Of a stretch of 64,000 bases of DNA, positions 33,681 to 41,876 are shown piece after piece. The notes beneath the pieces are model-generated. The model ran no database searches, had not been told where the DNA came from, and worked only from the letters and a program-made list of their open reading frames with translations. The stretch's first letter is position 1; each line of letters begins with the position of its first letter. The position numbers and the translations under genes were made by a program. The stretch spans positions 2,039,355 to 2,103,354 of the forward strand of contig NZ_CP082326.1 of the NCBI RefSeq assembly GCF_019884785.1, written 5' to 3'. The DNA comes from Crassaminicella profunda (GTDB taxonomy: Bacteria; Bacillota; Clostridia; Peptostreptococcales; Thermotaleaceae).

Positions 33681-34772
33681 ATGAAATTAGGTATCGTCGG
33701 TTTACCAAACGTAGGTAAAAGTACATTATTTAACGCTATTACTAAAGCTGGTGCTGAATCAGCAAACTATCCATTCTGTACCATCGAACCAAATGTTGGG
33801 GTCGTTTCCGTTCCTGATAAAAGACTAGACGTGTTGAGAGAGATGTATGATTCAAAAAAAGTACTTCCTACTGCTATTGAATTCTATGATATAGCAGGAC
33901 TTGTAAAAGGAGCTAGTAAAGGAGAAGGACTTGGAAATAAATTCTTAGGAAATATCCGTGAAGTTGCTGCAATCGTTCACGTAGTAAGATGCTTTGAAGA
34001 TGAAAATGTAGTCCACGTAGAAGGAAGCGTAGGACCTCTAAGAGATATTGAAACCATTAATCTTGAATTAATATTCTCTGATCTTGAACTCATTGACAGA
34101 AGAATCCAAAAAACTAGAAAAATGTTAAAGGGCGATAAATCTCTTCAAAAAGAGCTTGATTTATTAGAAAAAGTCAAAGAAACCCTTGAAGAAGGAAAAT
34201 CTGCAAGAACCCTTGATTTAACAGAAGATGAAGAAAAAATGGTACAAGAGTATACTTTATTATCCTTCAAACCAATTATTTATGTTGCCAATGTATCTGA
34301 AGATGATTTACTAGATCCAACAGATAACAACATGGTAGCACAAGTAAGAGAACATGCTAAAACTGAGAATGCAGAGGTTGTTGTCATCTGCGCAAAAATC
34401 GAATCTGAAATTTCAGAACTTGAAGATGAAGAAAAAGAACAGTTCCTAAGCGAGCTTGGTCTCGAAGAATCTGGTCTTGATAAATTAATCAAAGCAGGAT
34501 ACAGATTACTTGGTCTTATGAGTTTCTTAACTGCAGGTCCACAAGAAGTAAGAGCATGGACCATAAAAATTGGCACCAAAGCACCACAAGCTGCTGGAAA
34601 AATCCATACAGACTTTGAAAAAGGATTTATCCGTGCAGAAACTATTAGTTATGATGATTTAGTAACTTCTGGTAGTATGGCTGCTGCGAAAGAAAAAGGA
34701 CTTGTACGACTTGAAGGAAAAGAGTATGTTGTAAAAGATGGAGATGTTATATTATTTAGATTTAATGTGTAA
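33681..34772 (+). CDS. ychF: YchF/OLA1-type ATPase
   Basis: Obg-like P-loop protein that prefers ATP and binds ribosomes; linked to stress responses. The 363-residue protein has G1 GLPNVGKST, PNVGVVSVPDKRLDVL, DIAGLVKGASKGEGLGNKFL (G3), the YchF variant of the specificity motif YVANVSE, and the C-terminal TGS-like domain (about 280-360) with FLTAGPQEVRAWTIKIG and GKEYVVKDGDVILFRFNV. Its own promoter and terminator make a one-gene unit. Confidence 0.97.
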   Translation: MKLGIVGLPNVGKSTLFNAITKAGAESANYPFCTIEPNVGVVSVPDKRLDVLREMYDSKKVLPTAIEFYDIAGLVKGASKGEGLGNKFLGNIREVAAIVHVVRCFEDENVVHVEGSVGPLRDIETINLELIFSDLELIDRRIQKTRKMLKGDKSLQKELDLLEKVKETLEEGKSARTLDLTEDEEKMVQEYTLLSFKPIIYVANVSEDDLLDPTDNNMVAQVREHAKTENAEVVVICAKIESEISELEDEEKEQFLSELGLEESGLDKLIKAGYRLLGLMSFLTAGPQEVRAWTIKIGTKAPQAAGKIHTDFEKGFIRAETISYDDLVTSGSMAAAKEKGLVRLEGKEYVVKDGDVILFRFNV

Positions 34773-34798
34773 ATTGAATATATTTCTTTAAGACATAG

Positions 34799-34828
34799 AA
34801 AAACCTGATAGCACTTTATCAGGTTTTT
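34799..34828 (+). terminator. ychF terminator
   Basis: AAAAACCTGATA / TATCAGGTTTTT, 6-nt loop, followed by T residues. Confidence 0.9.
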
Positions 34829-34885
34829 TGATTTATTTTACTCAACTACACTAAAATCTATTTTATTTTTCCCTATATCTTTAGA

Positions 34886-35032
34886 TTAATCTCTTCTATA
34901 TTCTTCCAACATTTTTTTAATTTTTACTCCACATCTTTTACCACCACAACCGCCAGAGCCTACTGCTGTTTTTTTATTTACCTCTTCAACAGCTCTCGCG
35001 CCTGCTTCAATAGCTTCTATGATTTTAGTCTT
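34886..35032 (-). pseudogene. Open frame without start codon after alaX
   Basis: A 48-codon frame between a TAG (35033-35035) and TAA. The translation is protein-like, with EAIEAGARAVEEVNKKTAV followed by GSGGCGGKRCG, a compact Cys/Gly motif that could bind metal, and a basic tail. No ATG, GTG or TTG occurs before the motif. It may be the 3' remnant of a gene whose start is lost. It overlaps the alaX stop. I do not recognise the family. Confidence 0.3.
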
Positions 35033-35738
35033 CTAACTCAACATATATCCTCTTATTAATTTTTCCTTTACTTTTGTAATTTACAATCTTCATCTTTCCA
35101 ACCTCACTAGTATTATTCACATGGGTTCCTCCATCTGCTTGAAGGTCTAATCCTTCAATTTCAATGGTTCTGATTTCATTAATTCCTTCTGGTAAAAGAT
35201 TTATTTTTGTTCTTATTAAATCTGGAATCTTAAAAGCCTCCTCTCTTTTAAGGATATTTACTTTTATATTTCTTTTATTTCCTACTTCTTTATTTACCTT
35301 TTCTTCTATCTCTTGAATTAAAGCCTTATCAAAATTTTCAAATTCAAAATCCATTCTTCCTTTAAGGGGATCCATATTTCCTCCTGTTACTTGTGCTTTA
35401 TAATCTCTCCATACAACACCACATAAAATATGCATTGCCGTATGGGTTCTCATAAGTTTATATCTATACTCCCAGTCAAGTTTTCCTTTACAACTCTCCT
35501 TTATTTTAGGTAGTGCTCCATCTATATAATGATAGATTTTTTCTCCTTTTTTCTTTACTTTTTTAACGGGATAAGTTGCATCTCCTATAAGAATCCCTTT
35601 GTCACAAAGCTGTCCTCCTCCACCTGGGAAAAATGCTGTTTTATCCAAAACTACTGCATTTTCAGCCTCATCAATATCTATAATCGTACAATCAAACTCC
35701 TTTACATAACTATCCTTTTGAAAGATTAATTCACTCAT
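35025..35738 (-). CDS. AlaX-type alanyl-tRNA editing protein
   Basis: Free-standing editing domain that hydrolyses Ser- or Gly-tRNA(Ala). The 237-residue protein has FPGGGGQLCDKG, the HxxxH metal motif in RTHTAMHILCGV, and the C-terminal block DGGTHVNNTSEVG. In AlaRS the first residue of that last block is Cys; here it is Asp, so the metal site may use fewer Cys ligands. It starts 19 bp after the trmB-type regulator and is the last gene of the azlC operon. Confidence 0.85.
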   Translation of the reverse strand: MSELIFQKDSYVKEFDCTIIDIDEAENAVVLDKTAFFPGGGGQLCDKGILIGDATYPVKKVKKKGEKIYHYIDGALPKIKESCKGKLDWEYRYKLMRTHTAMHILCGVVWRDYKAQVTGGNMDPLKGRMDFEFENFDKALIQEIEEKVNKEVGNKRNIKVNILKREEAFKIPDLIRTKINLLPEGINEIRTIEIEGLDLQADGGTHVNNTSEVGKMKIVNYKSKGKINKRIYVELED

Positions 35739-35757
35739 TATAATTCCTCCCTATTGT

Positions 35758-36591
35758 TTATTTAAACTTTTCAAATTCTTCATCAGTAAATCCAAAATAT
35801 TCTTTTCTAATATGATCTGCATAAGTTTCAAATTCTTTTCTTTCCTCTTCTCCTAATTTTTTAGAATAAAGATTTACCATTAAATCATGGACAATATAAT
35901 CCTCACTCATTTCCACGAAACCCGTATCCTTTGTCCACGTAACTTGACTTTCCTCTTCTCTTGATATGATTCCTGATACTACATGAATCCCATCAATGGT
36001 GATAGTCATATATCGTTCACTTTTTTCTGATAAGTATCTTTCTATCCTTCTATGAGTAACAATCTCTTTGTAAGGATTGTTTTTCCCAAAGTATATCCCT
36101 TTTAGCATAACCCCTCTACTAAGTGCTTCATTTAGCCCTTTTGAAAGATCGTTTATTTCTTCTTCCCATATAGAAACAGCTATTCTTTTTTTTGCATCAG
36201 AAATCAATATATTGATAAACTCAATAATTTTATTTCTGCCTTTAATCACTACCAATTTATTATCCTTTTGTTGCTCAGAATAAACTTTCTTTGTATACGT
36301 ATCCACATGCTCTAATATGTTCTCAAAATTGTTTTTGAGTTTATTTAATAGTAACTTAGGATCAATAGGATAATAAAGGGTTGTTTTGCCTTCAACTTCT
36401 TCAAATACCATCTGCTTATTTTTTAAACTATCTAACACTTCATAAATTCTTGATCTTGGAATACGGGAATTTTTACTCAAAGCATATCCATTCACAGGAT
36501 ATTCCTCTAAAAGCTTTAAATATGCCTTTACTTCATATTCACTTAATCCTAATTTCTTCATGTCCTCAATAATCAATACTTCATTACTCAT
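35758..36591 (-). CDS. TrmB-family transcriptional regulator
   Basis: A 277-residue protein with an N-terminal winged helix (MKKLGLSEYEVKAYLKLLEEYPVNGYALSKNSRIPRSRIYEVLDSL, about 10-70) and a C-terminal phospholipase-D-like sensor domain (NKLVVIKGRNKIIEFINILISDAKKRIAVSIW). It is flanked by azlD (45 bp before) and alaX (19 bp after), so it is probably cotranscribed and may control the operon through the repeated sites around the azlC promoter. Ligand unknown; an amino acid is plausible given the neighbours. Confidence 0.85.
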   Translation of the reverse strand: MSNEVLIIEDMKKLGLSEYEVKAYLKLLEEYPVNGYALSKNSRIPRSRIYEVLDSLKNKQMVFEEVEGKTTLYYPIDPKLLLNKLKNNFENILEHVDTYTKKVYSEQQKDNKLVVIKGRNKIIEFINILISDAKKRIAVSIWEEEINDLSKGLNEALSRGVMLKGIYFGKNNPYKEIVTHRRIERYLSEKSERYMTITIDGIHVVSGIISREEESQVTWTKDTGFVEMSEDYIVHDLMVNLYSKKLGEEERKEFETYADHIRKEYFGFTDEEFEKFK

Positions 36592-36636
36592 AGCTTCACC
36601 TCTTATGATTTGATTAAAATCCTAACGCTTCATTCA

Positions 36637-36957
36637 TTATATAACAAATCCATTTTTCATCAAAAGCATTAGAAAAGTCACTACTATAGATCCTAATACA
36701 GGTATGATTATTCCCCCCTTATACCAAGCGTAAACAAAAGCAAATCCCATTCCTAATAATGAAGCATGTGGCATTTCTGGTGTTGCAGAAAATACCCCTG
36801 GAATAATCAATGCACCTAAAGCTGTATAAGGAATATACTGTAAAAACTGATCTAGTTTATCTGGTAATTTTTTCCCAGATACCATGACAAAAGGAATTAA
36901 TCTTGGTATATAAGTTACGAACATCATTCCCAAAATAAGTAAAATCCGATTATTCAT
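36637..36957 (-). CDS. azlD: AzlD-like branched-chain amino acid exporter subunit
   Basis: A 106-residue protein with about four membrane helices and the family pattern ILLILGMMFVTYIPRLIPF at the N-terminus. Together with AzlC it forms a small exporter of branched-chain amino acids or analogues. Its start overlaps the end of azlC by 8 bp. The second gene of the predicted azlCD-trmB-alaX unit. Confidence 0.9.
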   Translation of the reverse strand: MNNRILLILGMMFVTYIPRLIPFVMVSGKKLPDKLDQFLQYIPYTALGALIIPGVFSATPEMPHASLLGMGFAFVYAWYKGGIIIPVLGSIVVTFLMLLMKNGFVI

Positions 36958-37663
36958 ATGCTTTCTCCTCCTTTTCTTTAAAAAAATATACCCCTAGAAA
37001 AGATACTAAAATTATTGATATAACAATACTCCATCCTTGAGGTAAAGCAAAGAAAGTCTTACATACACTATTTACAATCCCTGATAGACATGCTAAAATT
37101 GCAGCCTTAGTAGATTTTTTTACCTCAGGTATCAAAATGGCAGCAAACATAGCATACAAAGCTACACCCATACTATTTTTCACAACCGCTGGCAATACTG
37201 ATCCTACTAAATATCCAAGGCCTGTTCCACCAACCCATGACAAATAGGCTACAAATTCTAAAGATAACATATATTCTTTCGTTAGTATTCCTTCCTTAAA
37301 GGATGCAACAGAAAAAATCTCATCTGTTATACCAAATGCAATAAAAGGACTCCATCTTTTCATATCTTTTGTCATCCTTGTTGCAAGGGAAGCTCCCATT
37401 AAAAAATGTCTAAAATTTACTAGCAATGTAGTTAATACAATTTCCCCTATTCCAGCTCCTACAAGTAATAAATTCAACGCTATAAACTGACTTGCCCCTG
37501 CAAATACTAAAACAGAAAATAATATACTATGGATCATTGTAATCCCAGTAGTTTTTGATAATATTCCAAATGCCATTGCTATAGGTACAAAACCAATAAC
37601 GATTGGTAACCCATCAAATACTCCATCCTTAAAGCTATATTTGATTTTGCAATCACTTATCAT
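36950..37663 (-). CDS. azlC: AzlC-like branched-chain amino acid exporter subunit
   Basis: A 237-residue membrane protein with about seven helices and AzlC landmarks: GLPIVIGFVPIAMAFGILSKTTG, FAGASQFIALNLL, NFRHFLMGASLA and the ITDEIFS segment. The ATG at 37663 follows AGGAGGG. The promoter upstream is nearly perfect and embedded in AGTAACTA repeats, so expression is probably controlled by a repressor. Confidence 0.92.
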   Translation of the reverse strand: MISDCKIKYSFKDGVFDGLPIVIGFVPIAMAFGILSKTTGITMIHSILFSVLVFAGASQFIALNLLLVGAGIGEIVLTTLLVNFRHFLMGASLATRMTKDMKRWSPFIAFGITDEIFSVASFKEGILTKEYMLSLEFVAYLSWVGGTGLGYLVGSVLPAVVKNSMGVALYAMFAAILIPEVKKSTKAAILACLSGIVNSVCKTFFALPQGWSIVISIILVSFLGVYFFKEKEEKAYE

Positions 37664-37696
37664 AATGAACCCTCCTTTTATCAGTAGATTTTCTAG

Positions 37697-37758
37697 TAGT
37701 TACTCAATCAACCACTACACTTAGTAACTATTATAGTAACTACCAACATGATTGTCAA
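37697..37758 (-). promoter_or_regulatory. azlC promoter with three operator-like repeats
   Basis: On the minus strand TTGACA (37753-37758), 17 bp, TATAAT (37730-37735). The 8-mer AGTAACTA occurs at 37723-37730 and 37735-37742, flanking the -10 element, and its complement TAGTTACT at 37697-37704. A regulator bound there would block RNA polymerase; the TrmB-type protein in the operon is the natural candidate (inference). Confidence 0.7.
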
Positions 37759-37825
37759 TATGATTTTCATATGATCCAACCTTTTTTTGTATTTTCCCCT
37801 ATATCATAAATGATCATCCTCATAC

Positions 37826-37872
37826 AAAAAAGTCATATAACTTAGGCATTTGCCTAACTTACATGACTTTTT
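37826..37872 (-). terminator. yjdF terminator
   Basis: Long hairpin with arms AAAAAGTCAT...CTTAGGCA / GCCTAA...ATGACTTTTT, just after the yjdF stop codon; A- and T-runs at both sides allow termination in either direction. Confidence 0.85.
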
Positions 37873-37879
37873 ATATTTT

Positions 37880-38296
37880 TTAATGACCTTTATGCTTTTC
37901 TTTTTTCTTCTGTTGTCTTAATTCAAATTTTCTTCTTTGCTCCTCTTCTTTCTTTTCTTTAGATTTCTTTTTTCTTGCTACTTTGTTCTCTTCATGTTGA
38001 AGTTTTATTGCAAGTTGAGCCTTTGTTCCAATACCTTTATCTTTAGTCTCTTCTCTAATTTTTCTTTGAAGCCTCTTGGGATTTATTTTCTTATCCTTTT
38101 TATTTTTGGCGTGAATAGCATTAGTAAATCTTATATGATTAAATTTTTTTAATATTACATCATACACCTCATAATCCTTAGGTTCTGGACCAAATATAAT
38201 TCGTGAAACCTCATATCTTCCATCATAAGTTCTTTCAAATATACCAACCCAGAAAGGTTCTTCAAATAAAACGGTAAGTTTACTGGTTATTTTCAT
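37880..38296 (-). CDS. yjdF: YjdF family protein (DUF2992)
   Basis: The start is ATG 38296, after CAGGAGG. The 138-residue protein has a folded N-terminal part (KLTVLFEEPFWVGIFERTYDGRYEVSRIIFGPEPKDYEVYDVIL) and a long, very basic helical tail (about 75-138) rich in Lys, Glu and Arg. The family is known mainly for being controlled by the yjdF riboswitch, which responds to azaaromatic compounds; the molecular role is not established. A matching leader lies directly upstream. Confidence 0.88.
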   Translation of the reverse strand: MKITSKLTVLFEEPFWVGIFERTYDGRYEVSRIIFGPEPKDYEVYDVILKKFNHIRFTNAIHAKNKKDKKINPKRLQRKIREETKDKGIGTKAQLAIKLQHEENKVARKKKSKEKKEEEQRRKFELRQQKKKEKHKGH

Positions 38297-38317
38297 TTTA
38301 AATACCTCCTGATTCAT

Positions 38318-38415
38318 GATTCTCTAATAGAGAATGGACAACCCCAGGAGGGAAGGTTACTGCTATCTATTTGTGATAGATAGGTTCGGACTACCAACCG
38401 AAACTGTGTTTTTAT
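38318..38415 (-). ncRNA. yjdF-type riboswitch
   Basis: On the minus strand the leader reads ACAGTTTCGGTTGGTAGTCC, GAACCTA, a variable hairpin, GTAACCTTCCCTCCTGGGG and TTGTCCA, as I remember the yjdF RNA motif, and it precedes a yjdF gene. A small hairpin (TTCTCTATTAGAGAA) and the ribosome site follow, suggesting control of translation. Confidence 0.75.
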
Positions 38416-38437
38416 CTCTACAATCGATTATATAAGT

Positions 38438-38752
38438 TTATTCATGATCATAAGCTTCTAACGCTTTCGGAAGACTTGATGTTACAACATTTCCTACTGC
38501 TGGTAAGCCTACTAATACAGCACTTATAATTTCTTCCCTACTTGCACCATTTGCCTTTGCACTTTTTACATGAAAGGGGATCCCACTTTCTAATCTAGCT
38601 GCTGCTAAAACTGCTATGTACGCAAGTTCTTCTGTTTTTTTATCAAGTGCACTTCCCTTATCTAATTTTTGTACTGCTTCCATCCATGCTTTTGCATGGT
38701 TTGGTGCTTCATTTATGAAAGTTTGGAATGCATTACTAACTAAATGATTCAT
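38438..38752 (-). CDS. Carboxymuconolactone decarboxylase-family protein
   Basis: A 104-residue AhpD-like protein of the CMD family (KTEELAYIAVLAAARLESGIPFHVKSAKANGASREEIISAVLVG). In AhpD-type disulfide reductases a CxxC lies where this protein has SGIP before the histidine, so it is probably not a thiol reductase; the role is unknown. A palindrome identical in half-sites to that of the padR promoter lies 111 bp upstream, suggesting control by the neighbouring PadR protein. Confidence 0.83.
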   Translation of the reverse strand: MNHLVSNAFQTFINEAPNHAKAWMEAVQKLDKGSALDKKTEELAYIAVLAAARLESGIPFHVKSAKANGASREEIISAVLVGLPAVGNVVTSSLPKALEAYDHE

Positions 38753-38862
38753 CCTCTAAACATCTCCTTTTTCATTCCTTTATTGATCTAATATTCTTTA
38801 AGTAAAAGGATTACCCTTAAATATTTACTATAACATTTCTCACACATATTCAATCTCCATAG

Positions 38863-38882
38863 CTATTCTATATTTAGAATAG
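38863..38882. promoter_or_regulatory. Second PadR-type operator
   Basis: CTATTCTA-N4-TAGAATAG, with the same half-sites as 39426-39445. It directly follows the padR stop codon and precedes the CMD-family gene. Confidence 0.65.
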
Positions 38883-39413
38883 CTATTCAAAAAAATTTTC
38901 CTTTATAAAATTCTCCATCCATACTTTTTCAGCATCTATACATACTATAGGTCTTTCAAATAATGCTTTTATATGAGGCCTTTCATTGGCTGTAGGATGC
39001 TGATGATATTTTTCAAGAATGAATTTTCTTCTTTTTATTAGATTTTCTTTACGATGCATTAATGCTCTATAAAATTCTTCTTTTGAAATTAAATAAGAAA
39101 ATGCCATCCCTATATCAAATTTACTGGCATCAGAAGTATATTCACTTAATATTTTTATAATCTGTTTTTTTACAATTACTTTTGTTTCATCCTTTATAAA
39201 ATATACTTTTCTTTTAGGAGAGCCATATTCTTTTTCATATCTTGAATTGATAAGACCTTTCTTTTCAAGTTTGTTGAAAGAATTATAAATAGAAGAAAAT
39301 CCTATATTGGTCCACTCTCTCATATTTCTTTGTTCTATAATCCTTTCAACTTCATATCCATAATAATCTTTATCATATAAAAGAGCTAATAAAATAATTT
39401 CAATTTCTGTCAT
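38883..39413 (-). CDS. PadR-family transcriptional regulator
   Basis: A 176-residue protein with an N-terminal winged helix (ILLALLYDKDYYGYEVERIIEQRNMREWTNIGFSSIYNSFNKLEKKGLI, about 5-60) and a C-terminal helical dimerisation part. PadR proteins usually repress stress or detoxification genes and their own gene. A perfect 20-bp palindrome lies just before the start codon and a second copy of its half-sites follows the gene, so autoregulation and control of the CMD gene are likely. Confidence 0.88.
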   Translation of the reverse strand: MTEIEIILLALLYDKDYYGYEVERIIEQRNMREWTNIGFSSIYNSFNKLEKKGLINSRYEKEYGSPKRKVYFIKDETKVIVKKQIIKILSEYTSDASKFDIGMAFSYLISKEEFYRALMHRKENLIKRRKFILEKYHQHPTANERPHIKALFERPIVCIDAEKVWMENFIKENFFE

Positions 39414-39425
39414 ATTTCACCTCCT

Positions 39426-39445
39426 CTATTCTAATATTAGAATAG
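39426..39445. promoter_or_regulatory. Perfect 20-bp palindrome at the padR start
   Basis: CTATTCTAATATTAGAATAG, 13 bp upstream of the padR start codon on the minus strand. A repressor here would cover the leader and the ribosome site region. Confidence 0.7.
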
Positions 39446-39501
39446 CATTGTAATCCTTATTTGTAAATAATTTTAGATAAATTAGTTATTATTTCATCCC
39501 C

Positions 39502-39939
39502 CTATTCTTTCTCCGTTTCATATGGCCAATCTATAATCCCACCCAAATCAAACACATTGGTATAGCCCTTCTCTATTAATTTTTCTGATGCAATACGACT
39601 TCTTCTACCACTTCTACAATATACAAATATTGTAGCATTTTTATCAGGTATTTTTTCTTCTACCTTTTCTTCTAAATCATCTACAGCGATTTGTATGCTA
39701 TTTGGAATATGTTTTTCTTTATATTCTTCTTTGGTTCTTACATCTAGTAGAATAATACCTTCTTCTTTTTCAATCCTATCTTTTGCATCTGCTGGAGTTA
39801 TAGTTTGATAAGATGTATCTTGGATACTAACTTTTTCATTTTCACTTTTGATCTCTCCATTTCCTTGACAAGCCATTAAAATTACAGTAATCAGCAAAAG
39901 AATGGCTACTGTAATCCATCGTTTATTTTTATCTAACAT
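39502..39939 (-). CDS. Rhodanese-like lipoprotein
   Basis: A 145-residue secreted protein with a lipoprotein signal peptide (VAILLLITVILMAC, lipobox cysteine at about residue 24) and a rhodanese domain (about 48-142). The active-site loop YCRSGRRSR has the catalytic cysteine. A role in sulfur transfer or cyanide/thiol handling at the cell surface is possible. It has no operon partner. Confidence 0.9.
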   Translation of the reverse strand: MLDKNKRWITVAILLLITVILMACQGNGEIKSENEKVSIQDTSYQTITPADAKDRIEKEEGIILLDVRTKEEYKEKHIPNSIQIAVDDLEEKVEEKIPDKNATIFVYCRSGRRSRIASEKLIEKGYTNVFDLGGIIDWPYETEKE

Positions 39940-40077
39940 TGTATGCTTCCTCTCTTTCTGTATTTAATCATTTCTATCTATACCTATTATACCCTTGAAT
40001 TTACGTATATCCTCTACCAATTTTTACACATCCTTATACCTTTATCTATTTTATAGATGGTATTTTCCCAATTTATT

Positions 40078-41016
40078 TTATTCTTTTACCTGTACCTTAT
40101 AGTCTATCAATTGAAGATTATATTGCCGAATCAATTGTATCAATAACTCCGCATATATTCTTTCACCATTTTCATTTTCTTTCGTACTATAACCTGCATT
40201 TTCCAAAGCTTGAGCTTGTTCTACATAATAGGATGCATTAAAAACTCCATTTTTTCTATATCTTTTATTTTCATAAATAAATTTACTATGATCCTTTAAA
40301 GATTCACCAATATTTTCATACACTCTAAAATCAGAGTTTGTATCCTTGTTATAGTATTCTACTGTTTTCATTTTAATTTGTTCCCCATTCCAGCTCTTAT
40401 CTGCTTTTATCCCAAACAAATTATTTGCTTTTTTACTTAATTCTGATTTCCCCCAACCAGATTCTAAAATAGCTTGTGCAATAGTAATAGAAGGAAAAAT
40501 TCCATATTCATCATATCGTTCTATAGCTTCATCCGAAATTTCATTGATAAATTTTATATAAGGAGAATCTTTCCGTAATCTACTATTCATGAGTCCTACA
40601 TATTGTAAATCCTTCAAATACTTATATATCCTTTCTTCTTCCTTTTCTTTAAGTCCTAATTGTTCTAAAACATCTTCTAAACTTCTTACTTTATATTTTC
40701 TATCATTATCATATACTATAAACATATTTGCTAAATTCTTGAAAGTATCTTCATTTACTTTTGAAAAGTCATTTTTAAATCTTACACCATCAATAGCAGC
40801 AAAATATTTCCAATTAAGTTGTACTTTCCCCTTTCCCTGTTCATCCACATTTTGAATATAATCCCTTACGCTTAATTCTTTTAAATTAATATGATCATTC
40901 TTATCTTTTATGTAAAGTATAGTATTTACAATCATCACTAGAAAAAGCAATGTCATTATCATTTTCACTATACGTTTTATAAAACGTCTTTTTTTCCGTC
41001 TTCGCCTTCTTTTCAT
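40078..41016 (-). CDS. Membrane-anchored glucosaminidase-domain protein
   Basis: The start chosen is ATG 41016 (AAGGAG site); the frame extends 47 codons upstream without support. The 312-residue protein has a very basic tail (KRRRRRKKRRF), one membrane segment (about 18-40) and a C-terminal glucosaminidase domain (about 160-305). That domain has the catalytic-type segment FPSITIAQAILESGWGKSELSKKANNLFGIKADKSW and a typical YYNKDTNSDFRVYENIGESLKDHSKFI. It should hydrolyse peptidoglycan glycan strands outside the membrane. Confidence 0.88.
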   Translation of the reverse strand: MKRRRRRKKRRFIKRIVKMIMTLLFLVMIVNTILYIKDKNDHINLKELSVRDYIQNVDEQGKGKVQLNWKYFAAIDGVRFKNDFSKVNEDTFKNLANMFIVYDNDRKYKVRSLEDVLEQLGLKEKEEERIYKYLKDLQYVGLMNSRLRKDSPYIKFINEISDEAIERYDEYGIFPSITIAQAILESGWGKSELSKKANNLFGIKADKSWNGEQIKMKTVEYYNKDTNSDFRVYENIGESLKDHSKFIYENKRYRKNGVFNASYYVEQAQALENAGYSTKENENGERIYAELLIQLIRQYNLQLIDYKVQVKE

Positions 41017-41406
41017 CTTAAATATCTCCTTAAATCTTCTATTCAAAGCCTTGTATCCTCTTTTTCCCTTACAAAAAATTTTGATGCTATGTATTATAAA
41101 TAAAATGAACGACAAGCATTTTGTATATTCCAAAATCCCTTGCCGAATTACTATCATTATACTTTTTAAAATTGTTTTTTTTAATCGATTTATCTTACAT
41201 TTTTAGATAAAATTCTTACATTTTTGTAAGGTTCTAACCTTTTTCATTATCTATAAAGGATTTAATCATTTTTACTCACATACTCAATAAATCTTCAATC
41301 CTCTCATAAATATTCTTTATCATCAGCAACATTAATTTATGGGATAATAAATCTATTTTATTGGTAGATTATAAATATAAAACCATTTAGATAGGAGGAA
41401 TCTACA
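41017..41406. other. Intergenic region without a recognised gene
   Basis: A+T-rich DNA between divergent genes. No ORF with a ribosome site, RNA motif or strong hairpin was found. It must hold the two divergent promoters; none matches consensus well. An AGGAGG site at its right end serves the gene at 41407. Confidence 0.6.
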
Positions 41407-41862
41407 GTGGGTTGGATTATTATGTGTTGTATTGCTTTTTTATTAGTTCTTATATTTATTCCATTTAATCAATATAAATTTTTATATCCTATTGGTTTCA
41501 TTTCTTTAGTCACCCTTTATATAATTGATAGTACGTTCATTGAACTTAAAGCCTTTTCCTATAGCTTTGCAAATCTTAAATTATCTGGACTGCCTACATT
41601 TTACTGGTTAAGTGGTTTCCCATCTGGCATGCTTTTAGTATACTATTATCCTTTACATAAAAAATGGCAGCTCCCATATTTATTGTTCGTATCTTTGCTG
41701 CTTCTCCTTTTAGAATTCATCATGAACGAACTTGGATATTTTCACTATCACCAATGGAATCTGACCAAATCATATTTCCTAAATATTTTAGGTTTTATTG
41801 TGGTATTATGGTTTTCCCACCTCTTTAATCATATAAAAAGAAGGACTTCTAATCTATATTAG
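41407..41862 (+). CDS. CBO0543-like membrane protein
   Basis: A 151-residue protein with about five hydrophobic helices starting from GTG 41407 (AGGAGGAAT ribosome site). It resembles the CBO0543 family of small membrane proteins in clostridia and bacilli (SGLPTFYWLSGFPSGMLLVYYYPLHKKWQ; FHYHQWNLTKSYFLNILGF). Function is unknown. A strong bidirectional terminator follows its stop codon. Confidence 0.7.
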   Translation: MGWIIMCCIAFLLVLIFIPFNQYKFLYPIGFISLVTLYIIDSTFIELKAFSYSFANLKLSGLPTFYWLSGFPSGMLLVYYYPLHKKWQLPYLLFVSLLLLLLEFIMNELGYFHYHQWNLTKSYFLNILGFIVVLWFSHLFNHIKRRTSNLY

Positions 41863-41876
41863 AAGCCCTTCTTTTT
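41835..41876. terminator. Bidirectional terminator
   Basis: Arms AAAAAGAAGGaCTTCTAAT / ATTAGAAGcCCTTCTTTTT with a 4-nt loop between convergent genes; it ends both the CBO0543-like gene and the chemoreceptor gene. Confidence 0.9.
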
